Of a stretch of DNA of 64,000 nt, positions 13,190 through 49,500 are shown in pieces (positions within the stretch are counted from its first letter, which is position 1; every line of letters begins with the position of its first letter). Location: positions 38,100,345 to 38,164,344 of the forward strand of contig OX578286.1 in the NCBI GenBank assembly GCA_951217055.1, read 5' to 3'. Under the pieces are notes generated by a model, which worked only from the letters and a program-made list of their open reading frames with translations, ran no database searches and was not told where the DNA came from. The stretch comes from Gerris lacustris. Its lineage: Eukaryota > Arthropoda > Insecta > Hemiptera > Gerridae. Position numbers and translations under genes: made by a program.

Positions 13190-13436
13190 TATGTATAAAT
13201 TTCACTAAAATTGTAAAATTGAAGTGAAAGTGGCGTGGGTCACCTGTCAGGACAATATGGGCACAGAATTGAAGTATTATCACGCACCATGTCAAGCAGT
13301 GACTGATTCTCCTGATAAAAGCAAGAAATGTGGCTAGAAAAATCCCTATATTCCAAATGCTCTAATTTCTATCTAAATAATTTCACAGTTTTATTTCAAA
13401 TTAAAGTCTTACAGGACTATGGGTTCCTCCGGGTTA
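13190..13436. repeat. right part of duplicated segment, copy 1
   Basis: It matches 14328-14576 in direct orientation (GTATAAATTTCACTAAAATT, then CCTGTCAGGACAATATGGGC). Both copies end in a CCGGGTTAA or CGAGGGTTAA border, which hints at a TTAA-type (piggyBac-like) end. Confidence 0.65.
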
Positions 13437-13957
13437 ACATGTAGTTATACTGCCAGGAAAATTGTAAATGTGGGTCGTCATTATCCCATTTTTCTATCAG
13501 AAAAAATTAGTAAAAAATCTTATCATTTTCCAATTGCGCTGAAATTTTGACCTGTTATAACTCTTTATAAGACAAACATTTACACTACATTTGTTTTAAT
13601 ATCTGCCACCATCTTGAAAATATCGACTTTAGAACTTTGAAACTTTAATGCTAAATAATTTCGGAACTCTTTCACTGATTGAGCTGAAATTCACAACAAT
13701 TATAACTTTCCATAATATAAATAATTCCTTCATATTTAAAATTAATATCTGCCACCGTTTTTTAATTATTCGGTAGGGAAAAGTTTTAAAATGCCCCATG
13801 TCACGATTTTTTTGTTTGCCCTGCTGATTACACTCAAGACCTGTTTTTGCAAAGCTCTTACATATATGTAAGGTCAATCCCTCGTCAAATTCAATCTCAA
13901 TAGCCTTTTCTACTGTTTTCACCCACAACTTTTGATTTGAGATCTCAATATTTCTAT

Positions 13958-14196
13958 GGAACTTCTTTAGATTGTTACTCCCCTTATAAAAAAAACCAGA
14001 GGGGCAGTAACAATCTAAAGAAGGTGTACAGAATGTTCTTCTTTAGACTATTACTCCCCTTATAAAAACAGAAGTGTAATATTCCTTTGTTTCAAAGTGC
14101 GTTGGACTAACCATCCCTTTGCCTTAATAATTATTTGGTCAAAGTCATTTATATTCTAACAAAAAACAAAGGGGAGTAACAATCTAAAGAAGTACC
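13958..14196. mobile_element. MITE family copy M1
   Basis: Starts GGAACTTCTTTAGATTGTTA and ends in its inverted form, AAAGAAGTACC. It has the same compound internal layout as copy M5: a short hairpin unit, then GGTGTACRGAATGTTC, then a longer unit with ATATTCCTTTGT. The target duplication is not recognisable in this copy. Confidence 0.75.
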
Positions 14197-14227
14197 ACAT
14201 AGTATATAGATAGAGAAAGGGAAAGTT

Positions 14228-14576
14228 AGTCTCATAGTTTATAAGCACAAAATTAGTCAGTCTCATTTATAATTTTCAATTTTTTAATTTTTAATTTCAG
14301 GTACTATATTAATTTATTTTGTATTATATGTATAAATTTCACTAAAATTAGTGTAATTCTAAAATTTAAGTGAAAGTGGCATGGGTCCCCTGTCAGGACA
14401 ATATGGGCACAGAATTGAAGCATAATCACGTATGATGTCAAACAGTGACTGATTCTCTTGATAAAAGCAAGAAATATAGCTAGAAAAATCCCAACCTTCT
14501 AATCGCACCCACGTCTATCTCAATTTCACAGTTATATCTCAAATTTAGGCCTCACAGGACCGCACGTTACCGAGGG
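14228..14576. repeat. duplicated segment, copy 2 (empty site)
   Basis: This uninterrupted paralogue of 8985-9113 plus 13190-13436 reads TTTGTATTATATGTATAAAT at the position where copy 1 carries the 4.1-kb element. It therefore preserves the pre-insertion state. Confidence 0.7.
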
Positions 14577-14599
14577 TTAAAACCACTAACATGAAGAGA

Positions 14600-16120
14600 G
14601 GCCTCCGCATTGCTATGGAAAATATATCTAATACGATGTTGTGAGAGGTCTATGATTTTCTGTTTGTTTAGTTAGTTTTAGAGAAACCATTGAAGAATAA
14701 ATGTATCATATTTCATGTTTACAGTGGACCATAAACTAAACCATGCTCTAGAAAATTAATTATTTGAAAATGAATCCCTTTAATTAACCCGTTGTTCATT
14801 ATGGGTGTCGTCAATAGACAATGAAAGGCACCATGCTTGAAACAACAGTCTTACCAATAAATTAATGATACTAAGACCCGCTGCGATGCCCAATCATGAA
14901 CTGCAAATTTCATTAGATCTATTTATCATTGTTTGTTGTGGGCATATTGGTCATTCATTCACAATTTTAATCATTCATCTTATGTGGTTATTTTATAACA
15001 AGGGGGCACTTGCTCCACTTGCCATGAATTTACTTAATTGTTAATTTACTTTATTTATCGTGGCAATCTAAAGTGGGCACTAGGCTCCACTTGCAGTAAA
15101 GTAAGTGCCTACTTGGTACTATAAATACATATATACTCTTACTTAAAGGGAAATAATGTTTAAAAAAAAAGAGATACATTTAGAAACAAAACTTTAAAAA
15201 ATAAGTTATAATTATTTTGTACAAAAAAAGATAAACAAAAAAATATGTGAACAATTATTGTTTATAAATTGCATTTTTTTCCCCCAAACTAATTTCACAT
15301 TTTTTGACAATTTTTTTTTCAAGGTGATTTGTTTTTTAAAATTTTGCTTTCAACAGATGGTGAAAAAACAAACAAAAAACAAAAACAGATACTGACACAA
15401 AAACATTATCAAGCAAAATGAGTCGATTGTGTTTGGTGCATTAAATCAGATCCTTTGCTGTTTAATTAGGAAAATATCAAGTTTCCATAGGTGCTACAAA
15501 ATCTGAAATTAAGAAAAAAAAAAATCATAATTATTTTAAAACAAACATAAAAATGTCATTCTTAAGGGATTTCAAAGTTTTTTTGTTTTTGTTTTATATT
15601 TATTTGTATGTTGATGGTGACACAATGAACCTCTTTATGTATAAATTTGGTGGTTTAGAGATACTAAAGTTCAAATTCGATACACTAGAGTTTTCAGTGA
15701 CAATATTCTGATTGCCCCAAAAACCCAACTTTGAATATTTAGTGCTCGAAAAATGTTTGGGAAAAGGACTGTATTTACTTCATCTCATCATTTTGGCATT
15801 AATATAAACCACCCTATAGGTCATAAGAGGACAGATTATAACTTAATTCTAATTTTTCAAATAATCTCATTAAACTTAATATCTGGTATGAATTATTTGT
15901 TGTTTTTTTACATATATATGTTTTTGTTGTCAGTGTTTAATTAAAATTAGATCCATTCTGCTTAATTTATTCTTAGCATAACATTAATGTTGCAATATAG
16001 ACTTCAGTGTGTACACAACACATTATCTGGTTCAAATCCGGCCCAAAGGACCAAAAAATGTGTTGCTGATCATCAGAGTGAAACAGATCTCACCTCTTAG
16101 TCCAGGAAAATAAGGAATAA
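14600..16120. other. gene-free AT-rich stretch
   Basis: No coding exon with recognisable similarity, RNA gene or clear repeat boundary is seen. The small open frame at 15753-15944 has no motif. Confidence 0.5.
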
Positions 16121-16124
16121 TAGG

Positions 16125-17318
16125 GGAAATAATTTATAAAGTTTTGAAACTTTGTGAAAACACTTTAAAGGGGTGTAGTAGTAAGAAACAGTAAAGTTCC
16201 CCCCTCTTGAGGGGCGCTTTCCCCCCTCCCCCCTCCTTAAAGTTCAAAATTTACTTATTTTTCACTTTTTACACAAAACAGTTTATTTTTTTGAAGAGAA
16301 GTGTTATTACCAAAATTATTCCTCACATAATTCTGCACAAAAAAGGTCCTATGCATGTTTGAAGTGGGACATACCGTTTTCGAGATATTGTAGTTGGATA
16401 GAGATAAAACGTATTTTTTCGGACCAAGATATTATCTGAAAAACAACACTTCCAATTTTGATGAAATTAGGATGGTAGGTTATACTTAGCCCATTGTTGA
16501 TCCCATATAAGTTTCAACCTTCTGTGCCCATTATTTTATCCTCCACATGCGCACAAACATACATTTATTTAGACCTATATCTTCAAAAGTACTTGACTGA
16601 TTATTATGAAATAATGATGGTTCGTCGAAAGTAGCCCACAAATATCCCCAAATTAATTTCAACCGTCTGCGCTCTTTACATTTTAATAAATTGATACTTT
16701 AATTCATAACAGACATACAAAAAATTAATCAACAGACAGACAGAAAGGGAACCAATTTAGAAAATGTAAAGAGCGCAGACGGTTGAAATTAATGTGAGGC
16801 TATCTGCGGGCTACTTTCGACAAACCATCCAAATTACATAATTTTCAGTTGAGTACTTTTGAAGATATAGGTCTAAATAAATGTATGTTTGTGTGCATGT
16901 GCAAGATAAAATAATGGGCGCAGAAGGTTGAAACTTATATGGGATCAACAATGGGCTAAGTATAACCTACCATCCTAATTTCATTAAAATCGGAAGTGTT
17001 GTTTTTCAGATATCTTGGTTCGCGAAAATACGTTTTATCTCTATCCAACTACAATATCTCGAAAACGGTATGTCCCACTTCAAACATGCATAGGACATTT
17101 TTTGTGCAGAATTATGTGAGGAATAATTGGTAATAACACTTCTCTTTAAAAAAATATACCGTTTTGCTTGAAAAGTTAAAAATAACTATATTTTGAACTT
17201 TAAGGAGGGGGAGGGGGGAAGCGCCCCCTCAAGGGGGGGGGGGGGACTTCACGGTTTCTTACTACTACACCCCTTAAAAGTGTTTTCACAAAGTTTCAAA
17301 ACTTTATAAATTATTTCC
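16125..17318. mobile_element. 1.2-kb near-perfect palindrome (foldback element)
   Basis: Two arms of about 560 bp (16125-16685 and about 16757-17318) are inverted copies at roughly 90 percent identity, separated by a short spacer. They begin GGAAATAATTTATAAAGTTT and end in its complement, with a C-rich or G-rich block about 80 bp inside each end. I see no clear target duplication. The layout fits a foldback-type transposon or an inverted duplication. It lies 0.3 kb beyond the last recognised RUVBL2 exon and may sit in a further intron or in flanking DNA. Confidence 0.75.
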
Positions 17319-17627
17319 TCCATTTGCTGTTTCATTTGCTGTTTTTTTTTACTAATTTGCCTGGACTATCTCTGGAATTCCAACTCACGAGATGTGTCAA
17401 TTTTAACCTTGGTTTCAAGGGAGATGTTAGTACACTACCACTCAGCTATAACACCCCCCCCCCCCCCCCTCCACAGTTGCTATAAAATTTAAACTTAGTA
17501 ACAATGGAGGAAAGACAGATAGTGTGATCTGTCTAAGGAAACTGAACATGGAATTCCAAGGTATAACCCCCAGTGAATTAACCCCCCTGGTTCATTTCCA
17601 AATAATCAAAAAAATGAAAATAATACA

Positions 17628-41305
<23,678 letters not shown>

Positions 41306-42930
41306 TATTGAAGTTATTTAATTTATCGAAGACAATCGTGCACCCTACAATAAACTAATAAACCAATAAACACGGAAAAATTATAAGAGATAACCCTAAT
41401 TGAAGTTAACCTTTCCGCGCGTCTCGCTTTCATCAGGTTACGACAGAAAACAAACAAAAAATACACAACATTTGTAAAATTTCCAGCAACTGTATTTTAT
41501 GGATAAAATTATAAAAATATTAATCTATTCGTAATTAATTATAATGAGTGAATATTAAAGATAGAGTTGAATAAATATATTTGGTGGAAATAAATAACAA
41601 ATCATTAGGGAAAACTTAATTCTCGAAAGAAGTGCAACACTGCTTTTTGAGTCGCTTCTTAAAAAAGAGAAGAAATATACAACAGTTTTTTAGTTTATTA
41701 TGACAAGAGCTCGGCATTTATTTTTGTCATAAGTTTCAACGCGTATTTTTGATTTTTTAAAACGTGTTCTATTATATTTATATGGTTACAAGTGTTTATA
41801 AGTTATTAATTATTAATTAATCTATCGTTATGTGATTTTATCAAGTGTTATTTGGTGTTAGTTTATCGGTTTTCTTCTGGTAAATTTCGCGGCTAAACCA
41901 TATTTTTCAAGGTTGTTTTGTGTGCAATTTTTTTTTCGGCTTATTTTTTTTAAGTTTGTATTATTGATTAAGTCAAACTCGAAATTATTAATAATTAATA
42001 ATATTAGTGAGATTTTTAACGAGTGAGTGTTTTATTTCCGTATTTATTTCCCAATTTGATCGTAGGTCTTTTTTATTTTTCCGTCTTTTTGTGTTTTTTT
42101 AATAGGTTCGATGTCCCCTAGAATGATAACCTTCTTTCCTGGACCTTACCAACTTATTTTTTTCTATATTTAGAACACAATTCTTCGAAATTATTCAATA
42201 TGCTCCTCACCATTTAAGACAAATTGAAATATAGTTCCATCTATGCTCTACGGACCTGCAAAATTGCCATACGAATCGTAATCCAACTTGATTTTTATAT
42301 TAGGATAACCGTATACGATATCCTTAAAAATTCTACGTAAAATAATGATATATTGATCATTTAAGACGTTAAATAACATTTAGACAGCATTTATAATAAT
42401 TTGTAGGTCTAAAATTATCTGAAGAGATCACTAATCACACAGAAAGTAGTTCTAATCGACGTTTTTTTATAGTTTAGACCTTAATAGGCAGGTTATAATG
42501 TATAGTCTTATATTTTGATCATTATTAGCAAGCTATTGAACACTTCGTATGTGGTCTACTTAGTTCTACACTAGGCTACTTTATATTGTATTTTTGATAT
42601 ATACTGTATATTTTTGTATTAAATTCCCGACCAAATATTATTGGAAAATGTTTTCGAACTTTGTTGTGATCTCTTGTTATGAAAAAAATTTGTTTAAAAA
42701 TTATCTTTGATTGGTCTGTATAGTTGTGGTTATCATTTTAGTTTTTTTTTGTGGCTTATTTCAATATGATTTTGAATGGAAAACAGATTAGAGTTATTCT
42801 TATTCAACATTAAATTATGTTGCAAATGCTTAGTTTGGTAGAATTTAGTAAATTATGGATTTGACAGTGCAAAAGAGTTTTTATGGAGAGCTTGTCTTTC
42901 AACGGTGATTTAGTTAAGTAAACAATATTC
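41306..42930. other. upstream region of RUVBL2, no second gene recognised
   Basis: It should hold the RUVBL2 5' UTR and promoter (minus strand). It is AT-rich with no CpG island, no clear TATA box and no exon-like sequence of a divergent gene that I can recognise. Confidence 0.5.
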
Positions 42931-43167
42931 GGCACTTCTTTAGATTGTTACTCCCCTTATAAATAGAAACAGAGAGGAGTAACAATCTAAAGAAGGTGTA
43001 CGGAATGTTTTTCTTTAGACTGTTAATCCCCTTATAAAAACAGAAGTGTGATATTCCTTTGTCCCAAAGTACATTGCGACTAAGTGTCCCTTTGTCTTAA
43101 TAGTTATTTAGTCAGAGTCATTTATATTCTAAAACAACATAGGGGAGTAACAATCTAAAGAAGTACC
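42931..43167. mobile_element. MITE family copy M5 (complete reference copy)
   Basis: 237 bp, starting GGCACTTCTTTAGATTGTTA and ending CTAAAGAAGTACC. The flanks CAATATTC and CAATAGTC (42923-42930, 43168-43175) form an 8-bp duplication with one mismatch. Its compound structure (a small hairpin, then a longer unit whose end repeats the terminus) gives an internal copy of the terminal repeat. Confidence 0.85.
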
Positions 43168-43509
43168 CAATAGTCGTTGTATTGTATCTTATGTTGCTTA
43201 AAGATCATTAATATTTTTATATTTTCGGATAAGGTTTGGTTGTTCTATTTATTATTTGTTCATTTCAGCACTTACACACTGATAACTTGAGAGAATTAAC
43301 TATAAGCTAATCCAAAAAGATTATTTTATTGGTCTTGAGAATGTACGAGTAAAAAGTAAGTGATCTTGATAGGTGGTCGAGCCAAATTTGGGTGAATCAA
43401 TAGGATCAAATTTGGGGGAATCTATACATATGTATTTCGTATCTATAGTGTCATTGGGTTCATAACTAACCAATATGATCCATATTGGAAGAAGCCTTAT
43501 GACCGATCA

Positions 43510-44250
43510 AGCGGTATGTTTAAAATGTACACCTCAGCTACATGTTGCTATTTATCCATGTGTTGGATACACATTTTTTTTGGCTAAGAAGTAATGTTAT
43601 GTTCCAAGGAAAGTGTCTAATAGATCGAACAATTGGTATGTTTAAGATTTACACCTCAGCTACATGTTGCTATTTATCCATGTGTTGGATACACATTTTT
43701 TTGGCTAAGAAGTAATGTTATGTTCCAAGCAAAGTGTCTAATAGATTGAACTAGTGGTATGTTTAAGATTTACACCTCAGCTAAACGTTGCTATTTATCC
43801 AATGTGTTGGATACACATTTTGTTTTGGCTAAGAAGTAATGTTATGTTCCAAGCAAAAGCAAAGTGTCTAATAGATCGAACTAGTGGTATGTTTAAGATT
43901 TACACCTCAGCTAAACATTGCTATTTGTCCAATGTGTTGGATACACATTTTGTTTTGGCTAAGAAGTAATGTTATGTTCCAAGCAAAGTGTCTAATAGAT
44001 CGAACTAGTGGTATGTTTAAGATTTACACCTCAGCTAAACGTTGCTATTTATCCAATATGTTGGATACACATTTTTTTGGCTAAGAAGTTATGTTATGTT
44101 CCAAGCAAAGTGTCTAATAGATCGAACTAGTGGTATGTTTATGATTTACACCTCAGCTAAATATTGCTATTTGTCCAATGTGTTGGATACACATTTTTTT
44201 TTTGGCTAAGAAGTTATGTTATGTACTAAGCAAAGTGTCGAATAGATGTT
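43510..44250. repeat. tandem repeat, about 120-bp unit, six to seven copies
   Basis: Units share GGTATGTTTAAGATTTACAC, TGTTGGATACACATTTT and GGCTAAGAAGTAATGTTATG, with indels. The open frames at 43754-44084 come from the repeat. Confidence 0.85.
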
Positions 44251-44378
44251 AAGTGAATTATTTTAAATACTAAGAAAATAAGTGAACCTTTAAGTGCTTT
44301 TTAAGTTATTGAAGCCTTGAGAAAAAGTATATAACCTCTCCCATTAGTCTTCTATTTTTTTAATGAAAATATACTTAC

Positions 44379-45190
44379 CCGATTTTTGATAAGGGCGACA
44401 GAATGTATGTTTCATCCAAGTTATTTCAAGAAATTGAGTGTACCTTTGCTTCTTTCTGCTTTATTATTTTAAATGGTTTAACAAGGATATAAGATATTAT
44501 TTTATTTATACAGTCTAATACTGCTTTATCTAGCTTATAGAAGTTTTATTCCAACCAAGCGAGGAACTGTCTGCATGATCGTAATGAGCATTTGACTGTG
44601 TTTTGTACAATCCCTAACGATTCCTCGATTCCAAACTGTTCTAACCTCATGGATATCATTTGCTAATTCTGTAAAATACAGTTCAAGCAATCCTTGGCAA
44701 CCAAGTTTTGGTTTGTACAAATATGTCAATCGCCACACATGTCAACAGGAAGGTTCCCTATCTGTTAGGCTTCCTTGAATGTTTTTTAATACAGCTCAAA
44801 ATACCCAATTTTTGATAAGGGTGACAGAATGTATATGTTTCATCCAATTTATTTCAAGAAAGTTAGTGTACCTTTTCTGCTTTATTCTTTTAAATGGTTT
44901 AACAAGGATATAAGATATCATTTTATTTATACAGTCTAATACTGCTTTATCTGGCTTATAGAAGGTTTATTCCATCCAAGAAGGGAACTGTCCGTAGGAT
45001 AGTAATGAGCATTTGACTGTGTTTTTTTCAGTCTCAAAAGATTCCTCGATTCTAAACTGTTCTAACCTACTCATGGATCGTTCACCAATTCTTTATCTCA
45101 CAGTTCAAGCAATCCCCGGCCAAAACCACATTTTGGTTTGTATGAACATGTCAAGCGTCACACATGGTAACAGGAAAGTTTAGGACCCAA
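44379..45190. repeat. direct duplication, about 400-bp copies
   Basis: 44379-44760 and 44804-45190 share TTTTTGATAAGGGNGACAGA, GGTTTAACAAGGATATAAGA and CACACATGNNAACAGGAA at about 85 percent identity. No coding content. Confidence 0.75.
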
Positions 45191-45893
45191 AAGTAAACCC
45201 GTTTCAACCTGACAATGATTTTATAACAGTACAATATAAGCACCTGTGCATAAGACCTGTCCTAAACAATCCCCAAATGATTTATGGAGCAATGTTAAGG
45301 AAGGTAGTAATAGATGGGTCGAATCAAACTTATAGTACATCATAATTTTTATCAGCTAATGCAGGTAAGTGAATCTTCATCCCGTAGTGTGTAAAGTTGC
45401 CAACACTGAGTCTTAAAAAAATCTTACCGACTCTCGGTATACTGATTCCTTACCGCGTGGTAAAGAATCTGTATCGAATCGGTAAAACATATAGGCACTT
45501 GGTAAAGAATCTTACTGCATCGGCATACTAGCTTACCGATACCGTACCGACAAGTTAGGGAGCAGCCTTACTCTTTTACTTTCAATAGAATTTAGAATAT
45601 TTAGAGTTAATTTTAAAAGCTCAGGTTAGCCAACCTATGTCTGGGGAAAAAATAAAGCCACTTTACTGTTTTTCCAATTAGTATTAACTTTTGACAGGAA
45701 TATAGAAACAATGTGGAGGGGAGCCAATGAGAGCACTGAATTTTGAATTCTAGAAGGTCGGGCCAACTAGGCAAATAAAAATGTCACTGGATTCACCCCT
45801 CCCACAGGCCTAGTGGCTTTATTTTTTTCCTTATATAGGTTGGCCAATCTGAGTGTTAAAAGTTAAGTTAGCTGAACCTATTATTATTGATTG

Positions 45894-46205
45894 GGTTTGT
45901 TCAAGGGTATGTCACCCACCTAAGTCTTAATATCTTAGGATTTGTTCAAGGGTATGTCACCCTCATAAGTATGAATGTCTTTAGGTTTGTTCAAGGGTAT
46001 GTCACCCACCTAAGTCTGAATGTCTTTTGGTTTGTTCAAGGATATGTCACCCTCATAAGTTTGAATATCTTTGGGTGTGTTCAAGGGTATGTCACCCACC
46101 TAAGTCTGAATGTTTATAGGTTTGTTAAAGGGTATGTCACCCACCTAAGTCTGAATATCTTTGGGTTTGTTCAAGGATATGTCACCCTCATAAGTATGAA
46201 TGCCA
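45894..46205. repeat. 45-bp tandem repeat, seven units
   Basis: Units TTTGTTCAAGGGTATGTCAC plus 25 bp repeat at exactly 45 bp, so the frame stays open and a 15-residue peptide repeat (FVQGYVTHLSLN) appears at 45887-46285. Nothing else supports a protein. Confidence 0.85.
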
Positions 46206-46299
46206 ATCCATCTAAATCTCAAAAAAAAAAATGCTTCTGCTATCATAATATTTACGTCGTTATCCTTCACTCACTTCCTCGTTAAAAATAAATCTAATA

Positions 46300-47450
46300 C
46301 TCTATCTTGCTTAATATTATTCATATATGTGTTTCAATTGGTATAATAAATTATATAAAGTGAAATTACTAAAATATAAAAACAAAACCAATGAATGTAC
46401 ATTACATAATAATAAACTGTTTATAAACAAATTAAAATATAAATAAATTAAAACAATATAACAATTAAAACATTGGTTCTTTTTTTTAAAAAAAAACAAA
46501 AAACAAACTACAATGTGGCTATTCTGCAAGAAAATTAACTTTTTTAAAATGACATAAAAAAACACAATTCCAAATTGATAATTATTAATAAGAAAATGTT
46601 AAATAATAGTGTTACATTATTTGTGTTTGTTTTACTTGTGTTCGGAAATAGAAAATACGTTTTAAAAGTTTGTGTTAAATGTTAAAACAATTTATTATCT
46701 TCTGAAGATGTCAAGATCCTGGGGTGAGTGTTATTTTTTTTTTTTTAATGCATGTTTGTGTTTGATGTTTTATTTTTAGTTTGCAGGTTTTTTTGAAAAC
46801 ATTAAAGATGAAATCTATGCGGAAAGGCAATTGATTTAATTTATTATTTACAGTAGTGTAAATAAATAAAGTCTGAGACATATTTGGTTTTTTTATTTCA
46901 AGTGATGAAAAGCAACTGTCAAGTGAGATTGACAACTAATGTGAATCCCACTGTTGCTACGAACCATAAAATAATAGTAATAATAGTACTTAATAATAAT
47001 AATAATAATAATCTTAGGCACAACAGCCCATAAGAGCTCATACAACTATGAATATATTGGATGTAATTTTTAGGGTTTCGTTCCAGTGTCTGTCTGTCAC
47101 TCTGAAACGGTTCCAATAACTTTTGAATCAAAAGAAATGAAAACATTAAACAATATTAAAGATCGTTTTGATGCGCACGCAGAAAAAATTTAGCGAACTC
47201 AAAATTATCAGCTGTTCAAATCCAAAAGGGCGGATAATTCACGTTATGTTTTGAGTGGGGTATCAAATGAAAGGTATTGAAGAGTAGATTACAAAAATAT
47301 AAAACACTTGTAGAAAGTGTTTAATTTTTCATGCCTTTTTGTCAAAAACATCAAAATTTTGTGTGTCCCCTCTAAAACTATATTTCTGCTGTTACTAAAA
47401 ATATAAAAAAAGGGCAGTCTGAGAGAGGTCAGATACGGTAACAGACGGAC
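46300..47450. other. gene-free AT-rich stretch
   Basis: No confident gene. A (TAA)n run lies at about 46978-47013. ATGTCAAGATCCTGGG followed by GTGAGT (46708-46729, plus) resembles a first coding exon, but no downstream exon could be recognised. Confidence 0.45.
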
Positions 47451-47454
47451 AGAC

Positions 47455-48400
47455 TAGTGTAGGAATGGGTTCACATTTATGTATTGGGTTCTTCCCAAAC
47501 ACAGAGAGAGATCAGGTGCGATAACAGACAGACAGACTAGTGTAGGAATCGGTTCACATTTTTGTATCGGGTTCTTTCGAAGATCTTGGGTTCTTCCCAA
47601 ACACAGAGAGAGGTCAGGTGTGATAACAGACAGACAGACTAGTGTAGGAATGGGTTCACATTTTTGTATTGGGTTCTTTCGAAGATCTTGGGTTCTTCCC
47701 AAACACAGAGAGAGGTCAGGTGCGATAACAGACAGACAGACTAGTGTAGGAATGTGTTCACATTTTTGTATTGGGTTCTTTCGGAGATCTTGGGTTCTTC
47801 CCAAACACAGAGAGAGGTCAGGTGCGATAACAGACAGACAGACTAGTGTAGGAATGTCCAGGGTTAACATTTTTGTGTCGGGTTCTTTCGAAGATCTTGG
47901 GTTCTTCCCAAACACAGAGAGAGGTCAGGTGCGATAACAGACAGACAGACTAATGTAGGAATGGGTTCACATTTTTGTATTGAGTTCTTTCGAAGATCTT
48001 GGGTTTTTCCTAAACACAGAGAGAGGTCAGGTGCGATAACAGACAGACAGACTAGTGTAGGAATGGGTTCACATTTTTGTATCGGGTTCTTTCGAAGATC
48101 TTGGGTTCTTCCCAAACACAGAGAGAGGTCAGGTGTGATAACAGACAGACAGACTAGTGTAGGAATGGGTTCACATTTTTGTATTGGGTTCTTTCGAAGA
48201 TCTTGGGTTCTTCCCAAACACAGAGAGAGGTCAGGTGCGATAACAGACAGACAGACTAGTGTAGGAATGTATAGGGTCCAAATTTTTGTGTTGGGGTTCT
48301 TTCGAAGATCTTGCGGATTTTTCCTAAACACAAAGAGAGGTCAGGTGCGGTAACAGATAGACAGACTAGCGTTGGCTTGTATAAGGGTCCTCGTTTTGCC
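47455..48400. repeat. 102-bp tandem repeat, about nine units
   Basis: Units GGGTTCTTCCCAAACACAGA, AGGTCAGGTGCGATAACAG, (ACAG)n and TTCGAAGATCTTGGG. The usual 102-bp period is a multiple of three, so long frames stay open on both strands (47454-48353). These are repeat artefacts. Confidence 0.9.
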
Positions 48401-49098
48401 TACAGACCCTAAGAAAATAAAATAAACATAACCTAAATTCAAATTACTACAATCAGTACGATTCAAATGATAAGAACTTTAAAAGAAAACATCACAATAA
48501 AAGTTATCAATTTAATCATCTAGTCATTTAGCTTGAGTGACCCAAAGAAGGGTTCAAATATTACGATAATGAGCCTTCTAATTCCTTAATAGACCCAACT
48601 AAATTTTCTGAAAATAAAATTTTAATATAGTAAGAATTACTTCCTAAAACCATAATAGACAAAAACCAATCTCAGTAGTAAGATTATGTAATTTTGTATT
48701 AATTTAATAACTTCAATCAATATTTCATTGTTATCTTGCCTTTAAAGCGCAGATTTCCTTTATTGATCTGAAAACATGAAAAATACAACAACTATATCAT
48801 TTTTAAATAATTGGTAAAATAATATTTATTTTTGTTTATAATTAACTCAAATTGATATTATGTGAATCAGTCTTAAATAGTGCTTTTTTATTGTTATATT
48901 TTTATTTATTTATTTTTTGTTGATGGGTGTTTGGCTGCTTGATCATTTTCACTCAGTTCTTATATATTTATTTATTTAAAAAAGTATGACAATTATTGGA
49001 GTTTAGGTCTATTTATGTTGGACTGTGCCATGCACAGAAAGGCCCTGTTCAGGACCTGGACAAGAATTGTCCAATATATTTAACATGGGAGTGTTTAT

Positions 49099-49141
49099 AA
49101 TACTCAGAGGATGTGCCCCTGGTGATGGGGCACATCCTCGG
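49099..49141. repeat. hairpin
   Basis: CAGAGGATGTGCCCCTGG pairs with a following GGGGCACATCCTCGG around GTGAT. Confidence 0.7.
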
Positions 49142-49205
49142 ATGGTGGTTTGCTGGACAGGCTTTACGCTCCACACTGTCGAAAGCTAAACAAGAGCATG
49201 TGTGA

Positions 49206-49500
49206 GACATCAGAGCATTTTCTACAGTGGGCCATGATAAATAGGGTTTCCAGTCCAAGTCTAATCATTGTGTTTAGGATTCTCTATGGTAGTCTTTCTT
49301 GTTTCCATATCCAAACTATCAGAGCATTTTCTACAGTGGGCCATGATAAATAGGGTTTCCAGTCCAAGTCTAATCATTGTGTTTAGGATTCTCTATGGTA
49401 GTCTTTCTCTTCCCTTTCTTCTTTCCATATCCAAACTATAAGCGCATTTACTATAGCGGGGCCATGATAAATATGGTTTCCTGTCCAAATCTGATCATAG
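49206..49500. repeat. tandem repeat, about 115-bp unit, under three copies
   Basis: Units share CAGAGCATTTTCTACAGTGG, GCCATGATAAATAGGGTTTC and ATTCTCTATGGTAGTCTTTC; the third is diverged and partial. Confidence 0.8.

Noticed and set aside
45887..46285. 132-residue protein with a 15-residue repeat
   Set aside because: It arises from the 45-bp tandem repeat; no other support.
47454..48353. Repeat proteins of 130-155 residues on both strands
   Set aside because: The frames exist only because the 102-bp unit is a multiple of three. There is no start context or family motif, and both strands are open equally.
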